Part shown: positions 48,781 to 61,443 of the stretch, piece after piece
Numbering within the stretch: position 1 is the stretch's first letter
Layout: each line of letters opens with the position of its first letter
Assembly: GCF_000208865.1 (NCBI RefSeq)
Contig: NC_018390.1
Location: 324,798-388,797 of the forward strand
Direction of reading: 5' to 3'
DNA length: 64,000 nucleotides
Source: Neospora caninum Liverpool
Taxonomy: Eukaryota > Apicomplexa > Conoidasida > Eucoccidiorida > Sarcocystidae
The notes under the pieces: model-generated
The model's input: the letters and a program-made list of their open reading frames with translations, nothing else
Told to the model about the DNA's origin: nothing
The model's database searches: none
Position numbers and translations under genes: made by a program

Positions 48781-50411
48781 TGTTCGGAAACCTGCGCACA
48801 CGAACCAATCCAGGCGCTGCACGACATCGATCAAGACCATCGAATATTCGCTTGGTACGGATGTGCCGGTGAGGCAAGCACCGGCCACGTTTAGGCAACG
48901 CCGGGAACACGCGCACAAACTGGCGCATCCAAACGGGTCGCAAATACCCCCGAACGGCTCAGGCACCCCGCGGCCGCCTCAAGCCCCCATGATCCACTAA
49001 ACTCAACACGAAGTGGATATCTTTGGATAAGGGTTGCACTGAAACGTCAGGAGTTTGCAAAAAAGCAAAGAAAAGGTGTCATACAAAAACTGTGGCGGAC
49101 GAAACGAGCAGTCGCGTCCTGCCCAGAAAATCCAGAGACGATGGAAAAAAGGGGAACGCGCACTAACCTGGTGGAAATCAGCAATATCGTCGCCAACAGA
49201 CACAAACCCGTAGGGTCTTAAACAACTCTACAAAAGATATTATGTTCCAATTCAGCTGGTGACCTCCGTAGGAGATGCCACAACGGGGTTAGGATGGCCT
49301 CCGGCAACCTCGAAGCAAAAAGCAGTTCACAAGCTTGTGGAGAACTGCGTGCCTCCTGAAGGAAAAGCACCTTGAATCACTTGCTCTGTGAAGAAACCAA
49401 GTCGCTCAAGTGTCGCGCCTGCCATCGCCGGTAGCAAATCAACGAGTACCCTCAGTTCGTTCGACATGAAACGGCAAGCAGGAGCGCCAACCCTCCACAG
49501 GCCGCGCAAAGAACAGCCGGATACGCTGGAAAATGTGGCATGCAGTCAGTGAGTGGGGTGATTGGATTCTGTGCTCCAACACACATTTCCATTTCCCTGG
49601 AGACGGAAAGTTAACGCCCCGTTTTAAAAAGTGTCGTTCGACTCCGGCCACTGCAGAAGAACTCGTTCTCTGTCATTCGAGTTGTCCAGACGATAGAGTT
49701 GCTGCAGACCGTTCTGCAGAATGCCGCCGAGTCCCCTCCGCACTGCCACAGATGGAGACACGGCCGTCTCCGCCGGCAACAGAAACCGCATCCACGTGCT
49801 GCATGGCTGTTATGCTTCCCCATCTCCTGGGCACCACGAGTTGTCTAAAAGCGGACTTAGTCTCTGGGAAATGACTGCGGATGGCGTCTTCGTAATCTTT
49901 GGAACCTGGAAGAACGAACTCTAGGCGGTCCACATGCCTGTCTGCGACTGTTACGCGATTGTTCGGACGACACTGATGATGCAACTCAATATTTTTTAGC
50001 AGCTGTTGCCGGTCACATCGTACTTTTGCACCGAGCAGCCTGAACACAGTTATAGGGGTGAGCACTGCAGACTGTAACTCGCGTGGTCGCCTCGCAATTG
50101 CCACACTGTCTCACACAGTGCTGCAGAGCAGAGGCGGCGTCGACAGCCTTTTTCTACTTCTCAGTTGTGTGTCTTCCTATTATCTTGGCAAGCACTAACG
50201 GTACGCAAAGGAAACAGGCTGAGGGGATGCTCTGCTGAGTTTCGGGCCATTCTTGCAGTCAATGGACAGTATAGTGACTAAAATTGAAAACAGGTGCAGT
50301 GCCAGAATCCAAAATGCATAGCAGCCAGTTACGAGGCGAGTTATGGTTATCCCGGAGATTCGCTACTATCCAGAAAGGGTAGGAAAGTGATCGAGGTATG
50401 TTCACCTCGAG
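48781..50411. other. Spacer between CCp3-type gene end and Mago start
   Basis: This should hold the 3' UTR of the LCCL-domain gene and the Mago promoter, both on the minus strand. A minus-strand open frame at 49673-50104 reads fairly protein-like, but it has no matching splice phase or domain. Since a usable donor (GTGAGC) overlaps the last LCCL codons, a C-terminal extension of the upstream gene into this region is possible. Confidence 0.5.
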
Positions 50412-53400
50412 TTACAACTCTTGCTGGCTCGGGCTCACCACAAAAGCAAATGATCTCAGATAACTTCCGCTCTTCTGAGAAGTAATACCAAAGCTTTCGC
50501 TCCCGACAAACGCTTCATGCGGCGGGCCAGCTTCGATAACAACTTCTCCGCCTTCATCAGTCTGAAATGTAGGGTCATGAAATTTGCCCATCATCCTGCA
50601 GCAGCCATTCGGTCGTCCCTACCAGTGCGCCTGCGTGAATCGCCGCCCGGCAAACGGCAGATATGGGACTATACAATCCTGTGAGGAGGCAAGTCTCCAG
50701 TACGGAAGTGGGATGTAGACCACAATACTTCACTCACCGGCACCATAAACCGCTCTATTAGACGCAGCAGAGCAGTGTGGAGGACAGATGACCAGCTCCC
50801 TCTCTCCAACTCCCAATTTCAGAACGAAGGAGCCGTTATCAGCACACGTGAGTGCCCTGTATTGGGGAGCTGATGTGACAGAAAAGGAAAGGACTTGAGG
50901 ACTACTCGTCGCAATGCTCAAAACACCTGAAGCCAGACACGATGCCCCGATGTCGCCACATTTCGTTGAACAAATCCTACCGTAATGGCCCCGCGAAGCA
51001 GTGTACGAACTCATGCCATCGTGCAACGTCACCACAGCTTCCCCACCATGTCTCTGGATCGCGCCCATGTGTAGTGCCGCTTTGCATATGGAGCTGTCAG
51101 CTGAATAGATTTGGCAGCCATGTAGGGGCCCCGGCGAATGTGCGCAGTCAGCAGGACAAGAAACCAGCAGCTTGTGACCAGTAGCCCCACTGAATTCCGG
51201 CCTCAGCAGCGTGTCTTCACATTTAAGCTGAATGGGAGCATTAGTTGGTGGGCGTCCGCCTCCATTCACTGAAGGTTCTTGGGGAGAGCACGGAGAAATG
51301 CAGACGCGGCCGTCTTCCGTCCGGCGTAGCCCTCTGGGCACTCTTCCTGGCTCTGGGACAGGTCCTATTTCCTTCCGAAGTTGCGCAATCTGCGCTGGCG
51401 AAAGAACGTAGTCGAACAGGTGAACGCAGGTGATTTCGCCCATGAAGTAGTCTGATTCAGTGGCACTGGCCCGTCCAATCATGAGCTTGGGCTGAAGCGT
51501 GGGTACATATTTTCAGGTCCCGAAAAAACAGACATGGTCATATTCCTACCTTTAAGCTGAAGCTGTAGTCCGTCTTTTGGTATGTCAGCTTTCTGCCGTT
51601 CACGAAAATGCCAACAGCCTTTTCGGGCGCAAAGTAGGTCACGGCGACGTTGAATGGCTCTGCAGTCGAACGGCTCTGGGTTATGTGTCGCCCCGTCGAC
51701 TGTAACTGGACCAAGACTAACCGCCAAGTGCCGGCTTGAAGCCAGATCGAATGAGATGAGGATGACAAGATTGTTCAAACACCAGTTCGTCGTTATTATC
51801 AATAGCCAAAATGAAACCCTCGCAGTCACCGTTTGCGACGATCGCTCGCCATTTGCCCTTCTTCCCTGTAATTGTACTTTGTGAAAGAACCCAAGATGAG
51901 TGCAGCAAGAGTGCTGCTGCATGCTTACCGGTCACTGTAGCTTTCACGGCAAGCGTGAAATCGCGGAATCCAGACACGAGATTAACACCCGGAAGATAGG
52001 AGGCATCAACAAACGATCCGGGGCGGCCCTCAAACCCTAGATAGGAATTGATTGCCCATCCTCTTTCTTGGCAAGAATAACAAAGACTTTTCACCAGGGA
52101 ACCCCTGAGGCGGGTACCAGTGGAATTTATCCTCAAGGAGTTGAGATTCCGAAGTGCTTTCGACTGCAGAGAATCGAGGCTGCTTAGCGACTGCGCAACC
52201 AAGAAGTTCAGGCCACACTTATGGGATATGATGTAATCAGGCACACCTGGAATCGAACGCGCATCCGTTCTCGCTTTTCCTGTTTGCTCTGCTGCGCGTG
52301 CTCGAAGTTCTAATGCCACCTTCGATGTTACAACTAAACACAGTAGTTATAAGCTTGTCATGCGGTTCGGTTTCTGTTTTAGATTCGCCTACACGATCGG
52401 GGGTGTGGTCCGCTTGGATCGCTGTGGATATTGTATTGGTCCGTGCTTTCATAGGCTTTCTGCGCATGCCCGATCTGCACGACTATATCGCCCCCAGAGG
52501 CTTCTAGGGCTCCGGCATGGATTGCGGCCTTGCAAATCTGCAAAGGAACAATATGATATGCTAGCTTGTTATTTGATTGTACACTCTCAGCTTACAGGGG
52601 AGTCATCCGTGTAGACGAACGTCCCTTTGACGGCCCCTGGAGCCTCCCTAAACAAACACGGGTGCTACGAACTGGATTTCTGTTATCCAACAAAGTAGAC
52701 CTCACCAGCAACCCTCTGGACAAGAGGCAATAAACATCGTTCCTGGACCGCCTGCCATATCTCTCCTGCTGATGGGTCTGTCACTGCATGTGAGGGCGAC
52801 ACTCTTTATCGGAAGAACTCCAAGGTCCGGTTTTTCCTCGATCGTGAACAATCCAATTCCAGAGGGATCCCCCTTGCCTTCACACCCAACAACGATGTCC
52901 TCTTCGTGGACACAATAAATGTCATCACTCACAACATGGGGACACAGGCGAAGCTCAGACTCGTCTCCTGCCCAGTGTCGGCATGAAGTACTGGACACTC
53001 AAGCAGGATTGAACGTGTTTCCTTACCTTTGCAAGCGACATTCACTGTCGCGATTTTCTCCAGTTGCTGTCCACAGTAATTCACCCCCATGATGTCAGAG
53101 CACCCTTTTCCAGAGTAACCACCATGCTGAGAGAATCTACATGTGGTCACGTTTTGTTGGTAGGATTCAAAATGTATTACCTTCACACCGCTATACCCCA
53201 TCTGCCTGCAGGCGACACGCTCAGATTCCTTTGTCCAGCCTTCTCCGCAAACAGTGCCAAAGCCTGCACCCGCCAATAACTCATATGAATTACAATCTCT
53301 CCTCCTGAGAGGTAGCTGACCGTTGGTATAGAATTCAAGTCTCCCGATGCCTGTCAACGACGGTGCTCCCGTCGTGTCAACAATCCGCAACGTGCCGACA

Positions 53401-55747
53401 GGAGGCTCAACACCAGAGGGGGTGTTCGTGCACTTGAGGACGATGTCGTTAGTATGGTCATCGCACTGCGCCGTGGGCTCTTCGAAAGTACATTCTTCGA
53501 TGGAGGCCTCTTGACCGTTGCACTGAAAGCAGCGGTTTGAGGCATTCTCTTAACATCCTGCAGTGCGGCTCCTCATCTTGACTCACCATCAGGCCTAAAT
53601 GCCCAAAACATCAAATAGGAATCGTTCAAGACGCTGGCATGGTCTCAGTCTTACCTGCGAGAGCAACGGGATAGCCCTTGCCTGCGCACATGTCAATACC
53701 TTCGACGGATGAACAGCCGTCCTCAAGGTATACGCCGTGCTTATACCCTGTAATGTGAGAAGCTCGAGCGCTCTACGCTTCTAGCCCAAGGGCGTGTACA
53801 TGCATTTACCCATTAGTTGACAGGCCTTGATCGCAGCCGCAACAGAAAACCTTGCGAAGTCCCCTTTAGTGCTAAAACGCAAATTATTCACTCTTACAAG
53901 GCAAACGGTGTGAAGCCAACTCACCAGACAGTGCCCCACGTTCCATTTCTTCGAACTTCCAGTCTTCCAGTAGACGACAGCTTCCCGTATTCTGTACGGC
54001 ACGACGTCAATCCGTCGTCCTTTCCGGCTTTAACCAGCACCAAAAAAGCAGTTACCATTAACAAGTCGCACGTTCTTTTCGATGGCATCGATAGAATCTG
54101 CATTGAATGAACTCTGATGGAATGAAGATATTGAGCAGTGAAGATGTTCTGTTACCACTTTGGTACATATAATAGGCGAACTCGGATTTGTCGGGAGAGC
54201 GTTGAAAGTCGCTGGCGTCGACTCCTGAAGGTTCGCATCCTGAGGCCACAGAGTTCATCCGCATGACGCATAACGTCGCACTGACCTGCGTATGACAATC
54301 CACTGTAGCTTGGCAGACTATCCACAATGGCTACGACAACCTCGCCGCCAGAAGGCGAGAGAACCCCATCATTTACGGCCGCGGCGCAGATTGAACTTAT
54401 GCTGGGGTGGATGGTGGATCCCAGCACGCGCGCGAACTCCGACGCTTGGCAGTTTGGGGGGCAGCGCACCTTCATAACCTCCATCCCTAACGGAGTTCTG
54501 TTTCGCCAATGAGTCTCCAGTTTAGAGGTCTCTCGCGCTTCTGCTTACGTATTGAAAATGTCCGCAGCTCTCGTATAGCAGTCGATATCTTGCGAAGGCA
54601 TATCAACGTCCGAGGGCTTTAGGGGGACGTGGACAAATTGCTCGTAGGGCTTCCCGACCCATCGTTTGACTTTGAAGGCGAACATGCTTCCGTCTTCAGT
54701 GCGGACATTCAAGTAGTCGCAGTACCAGGGATCGTCCTGCGCCGCGTTCGCTAACACTATGGCTTCAAGATCGCCAACTAAAGTGTAGTATCAGCCACAC
54801 GGCAGAATTACACGGCCAACTGCCTTAACACACGTGTGCGGTTACCATCAGCTGCCCGGATATGAACACGCTTGTTGCTTCCGACTTCCGGTGCTTGAAG
54901 AATGGTTTGTGGGTTTGTGCTTTGTGAACTGCCGACGAATTTCACTTCAATGCTTCCAACAGTACCAGCTGATGAAGTTCGGCGCAATTGCACTGTGCGA
55001 ACGTAGCAACAAGCGCATACGGACACCTCACCATGAGGATCAGCTCCTGTCTGGACGGAGACCTCGTACCTTTTGTTCCCAGCGAGCAAATAAGACTGCA
55101 CTGGAAAGTGACTCTGACTGCTGAGGATTCCATTTGCAATACCCTCTTACTGCCTCCGGGGACTGGAAATCGAGCTGACCGTTACAGCCAAACACCCAGT
55201 ATCGGAAGTCCTTCCAGACAGTGATACGCTCGCACCTCCACGTTTTCGTGCTGCCCATAGTCAAATGCACATATTCTGGGTCGCCCACGTCCACTCTTTC
55301 TGCGTGAATTCTAAAGAACACCCGATGGAGTCAAATGTGTAAATCGCTGTGGGTCGCGCATCGACTGTTACCTCTTCTCTGTTCCCGTTGAAAGGGAGGA
55401 GATCTTGATCGGCTTCGTATGTCGCCCGTTGCTACCAGCAATAACGAGGCTGACATCACTCCTGTTTCAGGTATTTTTTTTCATTTCACGGAATGAAGAT
55501 CCTAACCAGGGCTAACATACCGAAGGTTGACACTGGGAGCCACCACGGGGACGACTTCGATGGTGTAACGCGCAGTCGCAAATTCCGGAGGAACACACAC
55601 ACCATACTCCGGTTTACCTTGTTCGGGTACGGCCTTGCACCACTCCCGCGCTAGAGAGCGAATTGCCGCGAGAAGCGGCAGCGAACACAGAAGAAAAACA
55701 CAGTACCGCCACTTCTGCGAAATCGACACTGGCGACGAAGACACCAT
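50412..55747 (-). CDS. CCp3: Multidomain secreted adhesive protein, CCp3/LAP1 (LCCL/LH2/SRCR/pentraxin) type
   Basis: Intron-rich gene; the first exons 55747-55521, 55461-55372 and one starting at 55310 agree in phase. ATG at 55747 opens a signal peptide (WRYCVFLLCSLPLLAAI). Domains in order with approximate nucleotides: PLAT/LH2 (55590-55130; TIEVVPVVAP to WVFGCNGQLDFQ), second PLAT (55101-54545; YEVSVQTG, VGDLEAIVLAN), LCCL (54484-54290; SSICAAAVNDG, SGGEVVV), SRCR (54110-53690; GRLEVRRNGTWGTV), SRCR (53390-53030; GFGTVCGEGWTKE, VACRQMGY), LCCL (52998-52420; ICKAAIHAGA), a pentraxin/ConA-like domain (52100-51370; VGIFVNGR, GEITCVHLFDYVLS), LCCL (51200-50730; SSICKAALHMGA) and LCCL (50660-50412; AAIHAGA, GGEVVIEAG, SFAFV). 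In Plasmodium this family is expressed in sexual stages and needed for sporozoite or oocyst development. The final exon end is uncertain; most internal exon borders are approximate. Confidence 0.88.
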
Positions 55748-56810
55748 CTCTGAGTGCGGTGCTGATCTACAGGTATCCACGATTTTTGGTTTTTGGTGAC
55801 CTTTCACCGAGCTGGTGTTGATTTTTGCTTGACATGTTGAGGGTTGCGGCACGTCATCATTGTGCACGCATGTGCAAGGGGAGACCGAAGGTGTAATTAC
55901 ACTAGATACTGGAGAATATCGAAAGGAATGGTCTATCTCACTGTTCCGGCATTGCTTGTGTAATCACAGACGTAAGATCAAGCCTCCCTCTCGATTACTA
56001 AGCACTTTTGCTGGTTCGACAACGAGGACAGCAGAGACATTACGGCCGCCTTCCTTCGGTGCTCTTGCTTGAGCGTCGGCTTTTTATTGGTTGTTGGCTA
56101 ACGTGCTCTTTGCATGTTCAGCTACGCAAGGTGCGGGGAAGGACAATGGACGCAGCGTGGACTTCACACATGCAACCTAAATGACTGAGAGTTTTACAAC
56201 AATTTCTTTCATATTCCCAGCACACTGCTTGCTCCGGCATGTGACACCAAAAACTCTGAAGTCGTCATTTGACGCTGCGTGCGAGCTAGCGAACCCTTCA
56301 GTGAGTCGGTGCATACCTAGTCCCCCCCCCCCCTCCCCCCTCCCAAAATGATTGAATGGGTACTAAACAACCACTGTTCGCAAAGTGGTGCCCCATTGTG
56401 GGCCATTCTATGCCACTACAACTATGACAAACATGTGACGTGAATCAATGGCAGTGCTACAGTACCAAACATACTTGAAAATTGAGTGCTGACCATTATG
56501 CGGAACACTAGCTGGTACGGATTCCATGCAACGCAAACGTTTCTACCGGTGGTACCAGTTGCTCGTGTGGAATTCCATCTCCGCACTGCTGGAGACAGAA
56601 CCCAACGTTCGCCCCCGCTGGTAGGTGACGTTGCTAGAACGTATAGGGCACTGTTCAGAATGTGATCGTTACAACTCTTCAGCAGAAGTGACGCACGCGT
56701 TTTTTCAAGTTTAACGTCCAGCAAGCCATGGACACGGACACGTGACTGCAACATGTAGTGTAAACCCACTATGAAAACGAGTCAACGTGCTGTCCTTGAG
56801 CGAAGCCAGT
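55748..56810. other. Spacer between L32 end and CCp3-type gene start
   Basis: This is about 1 kb between two minus-strand genes: RPL32 3' UTR followed by the promoter of the LCCL-domain gene. It contains C-rich homopolymer tracts at roughly 56320-56343. No gene is supported. Confidence 0.5.
56320..56343. repeat. C-rich homopolymer tracts
   Basis: Three C-runs separated by single T bases lie in intergenic DNA. Low-complexity, probably variable. Confidence 0.8.
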
Positions 56811-57319
56811 TCATTCGTCTTCCGCTGTGTCGAGACGTGCAGTTCTGTTCAACACCAGGACATTAAGTTGATCTGCTCGCTCCAGAATCTCACGACGCTT
56901 CCGAGAGGAAATGTTATGCGCAATCTCCGCTGCAAACTTGGTGTTGTGCATCAAGAGCAATTCGAGATCCTTGGGATTCGAGACGAGGAACTTAAAGAAT
57001 CCATTGGGCAACATGTGACGGGTCTTCTTGTTGGAACCGTAGCCGATGTTGGGCATCTTGTTAGTGCCCTTGAACTTGCGGCGAACACGGCAATCAATGC
57101 CCTTGGGCTTCCTCCATGATGACTGCACGGATTCACCACATGAAAAAGAAAACTCCTCTCGCATGTCCTTTTCGGAACGGTAACTCAGAGGCAGTAACTA
57201 AGACACCAACACCAATCCGAACTTACCTTCACACGCTTGAAGCGATCAGACTGGAAGCGGGGGAAGCTCTTCACGCGCTTCTTGACGATGGATCTCTTCA
57301 CTGTCGAGACAGGCGCCAT
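56811..57319 (-). CDS. RPL32: 60S ribosomal protein L32 (eL32)
   Basis: Two exons, 57319-57227 and 57122-56811, join in phase to 134 residues (135 in human). The protein starts [19 protein letters not shown] and contains [49 protein letters not shown], the [12 protein letters not shown] block and [15 protein letters not shown], all diagnostic of eL32. It is a structural protein of the large ribosomal subunit. It is transcribed away from RPAC1, with which it shares a 1.4-kb intergenic region containing ribosomal-protein-promoter-like motifs near 58059-58170. Confidence 0.98.
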
Positions 57320-58702
57320 CTGAAAATACCACACATACGAGCGGAGTTGCACAGGATTGGGGTCTCCGTTGTTGTTGAAACAAATCCTTTTCTCCGTCAG
57401 CACTAGGGGCCGCCTGGTGAATCTTTTGCAGATTCGCATGCTCCGAACTTGTCATGGGTTTCCGCATCCCGCAAACACTACAATTCCGTCCATCGTGTTT
57501 TCAGCAGACGTTTGAGCGCCCTCCCCACCAACCTCCTAAAAATAAATGTTGGCCTAATACATCTGCCATGAAATATTACGCCAGGTGCCGCGCGGAGACA
57601 AACAGAGACCCCGGCCTTCACGAGATTGCTGTCCCGCTGGAGCTGCAGAGAGGAATGACCAACGGCCGGTCCCACGAGCAGAATATGGCATCGGATACCC
57701 CCTGCACCGTCACTTCAGCTCTCCACTGCAAAAACATCCTCGACACCCGCCGTTCCTCAACAAAAACATATTCTTCCATAACAGTCGAACGAAGCGTCGC
57801 CCGGAACATATAAACTTCAGCCCCCACAAAATTGAAAGACGGTCGATGCCGGGGTGTGCCTTACTGTGAATAAGGAGGTTGATGAAGGTGTGGGCGCCTG
57901 AAACAGAGAATGCCAACAATCGGCAAAAGTGTGGTGAAAAAAATAGGCTCAACCAAACTTTACACGCTCAGTTGGAACCATCATGGGATCACCTCCACAA
58001 AGCCGCGAAAACCTCGGAAGGAGAGAGCGTGGATATCTACGATGTAGGGCTGTTATCCCGCATGCGCGCATCCTGAGTTGCCACCGGGTTCTCCGTTGCA
58101 ACTATTCTTCGTGCCTCGATACGCAAATTTGCATGCACCCCAACAAAGGCACCTTTGTGTGGGGTTATATAGCGAAGAGAGAGACGAGGTAACCGGCTTT
58201 TTCAGCAACCTCCAAGGTTGTGTCTGAATCAAGACCTCAAAACTCATGCTATCCTCTTTCCTGGTTGCAGTGGGCCGTTTTCAGTACATCTCCGTCATTG
58301 CTTCCCTGCCTTCTTCCGGCTGCAGCTCGACAGCAGTCATGCGCAAGAGCGTGCTCTGTTCTTGACACTGACCTGCAAATTTCGAAGTCGTGCGAAGTTT
58401 GTCAGGTCTTTCCTTTTGTCTAAGTATACTATGTCGTTCATTGCTGTCCAGCACTTTGGCGCACCCTTCGTACTGATTCAGTCTCCTCTTTTGCCGGCAG
58501 TTTGCAAACCATCAACTCGGACTTTTTAGGGTAGGATTCACATGATGCCCGCCGCTTACACTCATTCTTGATGCCTGTTTCCAGTCATGTGCGAGAAGCA
58601 TCAATTGAAGCTGGGTGTAAAGGGTTGATTGACGCTTTTCACTGCGAGGGAGGGTGTGTGTGCCTCATAGGCGCTTTTTTTCTTTCATTCCGCGAATCCT
58701 AA
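57320..58702. other. Divergent intergenic region of RPL32 and RPAC1
   Basis: This is a head-to-head spacer of about 1.4 kb with no supported exon. It contains the motif cluster described separately at 58059-58170 and probably a 5' UTR for each gene. Confidence 0.6.
58059..58170. promoter_or_regulatory. Candidate ribosomal-protein-type promoter motif cluster
   Basis: Two palindromic GCATGC motifs (CGCATGCG at 58059-58066, TGCATGCA at 58130-58137) and a GGTTATAT element (58163-58170) fall within about 110 bases between RPL32 and RPAC1. They resemble the TRP-2 (pyrimidine-GCATGC-purine) and TRP-1 (TTATAT core) elements I recall being reported upstream of Toxoplasma ribosomal-protein genes. The cluster is about 740-850 bases from the RPL32 ATG, so an unmapped 5' UTR or 5' UTR intron is implied. 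GCATGC is also common elsewhere in this window. Confidence 0.4.
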
Positions 58703-61443
58703 ATGTCACCTCCAGGGTACCAGGGGCGACCATCCGCCTCTATCCCGTTGAACAGTAACCGACTTGTTTGTGCCGCTGAGGGCCCTCGGCACACCAGCAG
58801 CGGTGGGTACGCGGGTGCTTTCCTGAGTTCTTCGTACGTAGACGATGTGTTCTCTATTGACAAATTCTGTGAGAGAACTTTTATCAAGTTCCTATCGGTA
58901 TCTCCGGAACGCGTCGTCTTTGAGCTGAAGGGCGTCGATGCGGCGATACCTAATGCACTGCGGCGAATCCTAATAAGCGAGGTTCCTACCATAGCCATCG
59001 AGACAGTACAGGTAAGCCGTTTTCTGTAACCCAATCTAGCGGCTGTCCTATGCTGGACGGCGTTTGACTATGACTAACGGTAGCGACAGACGCGTAAGCG
59101 GCGGTACGAACAGAATGGGTCTTGTCTACTTCCCTGTCATCCCACGCCTGTTCAGATATGGCAGAACACTGGAGTTGTCCAGGACGAAGTTCTCGCACAT
59201 AGACTGGGTCTAATTCCTTTCGTCGTCGATCCGACAGCGCTCAATTACCGACAGCCCAACCAAGAGTTCACCGATGAAAATGCTCTTCGCGTCTCACTCC
59301 ATGTCAAGTGCACGGAGCAAAGTCTCGGCCCTCACCAGACGAGCTTGCCGGGTAAGTGATTCTCTTTTTTCGAGTTTGACCAGTTTGGTCTCTAAGGTAA
59401 AATTGATAGTGCGTGACGCCGTTCCTTATTGCGTTAGTGCAATCCCACCAATCATATAGAAGCGATTGCGACCTTCTCAACAGAGGCCGACCCGATATTA
59501 TGCAGCGGGCAGCGATCAGAGTATCCGTATTTCTGCTTCCACGTGCAGGCGTGTAAGAACCGTAAATTGTGCACACGTAGAATGGATACAGTTGAGGCTT
59601 TCCAGTCGATACTGCCATGGCATGCATTTGAAACGCACGCGGCTAACACAATGCCTGTTTATTGCATTCCGCACTCCATCATAGCTGTGTACGAGTCCAA
59701 GTCTCGAGGTGCACGGAACGAGGCTTCCAGTCTACATCCCGAATCCACTTTTTGGACAGAGTTCCGAGGTGTTCTTTCTTTCCTGTACTCCAGTCTACGC
59801 CAGAGATATAAAATGGGAACCGATGTCCCCGAGCCAAAAAGAAGCATTTGCAGCGAATCCACCCCGCGCGGTCCATCCTGATATCCTCATAACGAAGCTC
59901 AGGCCTGGACAGGTAAGATTTCGGGAAAAAACGGGTAATGCACCTCTGGGCGGTTTTGCGTGACGGTTTCCAATTCGAGCTTCTTCCTTATGCAAGACTC
60001 ACAGCTTAGGGAGTGAACGGGAACCACCTGCTAGGACTGCAAGAAGGCAGAGCAGTAGTGAGCGAGGGAGACTGAGCAAGGACGAGCAGGCAGCGATTGC
60101 TGGGGGGACAGAAGGGTAGGGTAAGTCAAGATGAACATGAACGTGGGAGGGAAGGATGAGTAGAGACGTGGAAAAGAGCAGACCTTGGCGACGAACAACG
60201 ACCAGGCTGTGAGCCCCTCTGATTATTTGTGTGGTATGCAGGAAATTGAATTGAAGGCTTATTTGGAAAAGGGCGTCGGAAAGACCCACGCGAAGTGGTC
60301 GCCGGTGTGCACTGCTGTTTACCGCCTTGAACCCGAAATTGGTACGTGAAGGTGCTTTCGGCAGAGCCGCTAGTCTCGATTTTTATTTGCATCAGGAGTT
60401 TCGCGAGACTCACGCGGTCATTGCTTTTCCCCAAAGCCATAGTATCCGTTGGAATCTCTGTTTTTGTATCTGGCAGTTTTCAAAGAACCGATTCAAGGAG
60501 AGGAAGCATCAGACCTGTGCAGTCTTTGTCCGATGGGCGTCTTCGATGTCGAAGACACAAGTAAGTGACTCACCTCGTGGCGCACCGCAACGCCTCCCTT
60601 AGGATGTGTGCATTCATTTCCACGTACGTGTACGACTCTTGCCTTCGTACAGTGACAGAAGAATACCGCGATGCCTATGGATTCGGTGCATCATCTAATC
60701 CGATGCTGGCACACATACAACGACCTCCCTGACAGATTTTCTAACACGCAGGGTGAAGGAACCGCCATTTTGAGGCCCGCTCAGTTCCACAGCGGTTTTA
60801 AAATTTCCAGTGCTTACTCTGGCGTTGTTCTCTGTGCAGCTGGCGAGGCCTACGCCCGGTATCCCCGCAATTGTACTACGTGTCGAGCTTGTATTGAACG
60901 TTTCCCGAATGGGATCGAGCTCCGAAAAATTAAAGATCACTTCATTTGTAAGTTGCTGATGGCTCTGCGTCTGCATGACACAGTCGTGTCGGTGTGCGGA
61001 GGCAGGTTAGGATTCCAACTGCGCTGCGACTTCCTGGGGTGTGTTCTGTTATTTCGCTTCAGTTTCCATCGAGTCCACTGGGTCCGTTCCCGCTCCGCTT
61101 CTTTTCAAGGTGAGTACTATCTGGAGGACCTTTCAATTTTCCGTAGGAGAGGCAAGGATCTGAGAAGCCGGGAAACGGATTTTAAGGAATACTGCGCTTG
61201 TGTACAGATTTGCCTATACAGCACTTTCTTTTGTGAGTGCGTTCTGTAGTGATCCACCTTTGAGACTATTCAGTTTTATTTGCGAGAGGAGACTTTTGTA
61301 TCTCGTTTTCTCGTACCACTTTCGTTCGTTTTTCCTGTCATTGTCACCGCTCCCTTTCCTTGCAGATGGCCATTGAAATTTTGAAGGAGAAAGCACTGAC
61401 GTTCCGCCAAATCATCGACGTCAAGCTAGCCTCTGGTATCTGA
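58703..61443 (+). CDS. RPAC1: DNA-directed RNA polymerases I and III subunit RPAC1 (AC40)
   Basis: Eight exons join exactly in phase: 58703-59011, 59156-59351, 59794-59912, 60242-60341, 60477-60560, 60840-60947, 61063-61109 and 61366-61443, giving 346 residues, the same as human POLR1C. Landmarks are [18 protein letters not shown], the alpha-like motif [96 protein letters not shown] and FSIESTGS. It heterodimerises with AC19 to form the assembly platform shared by RNA polymerases I and III in the nucleus, equivalent to bacterial alpha. The start is the only ATG in frame before a stop that gives the full family length. Confidence 0.97.
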
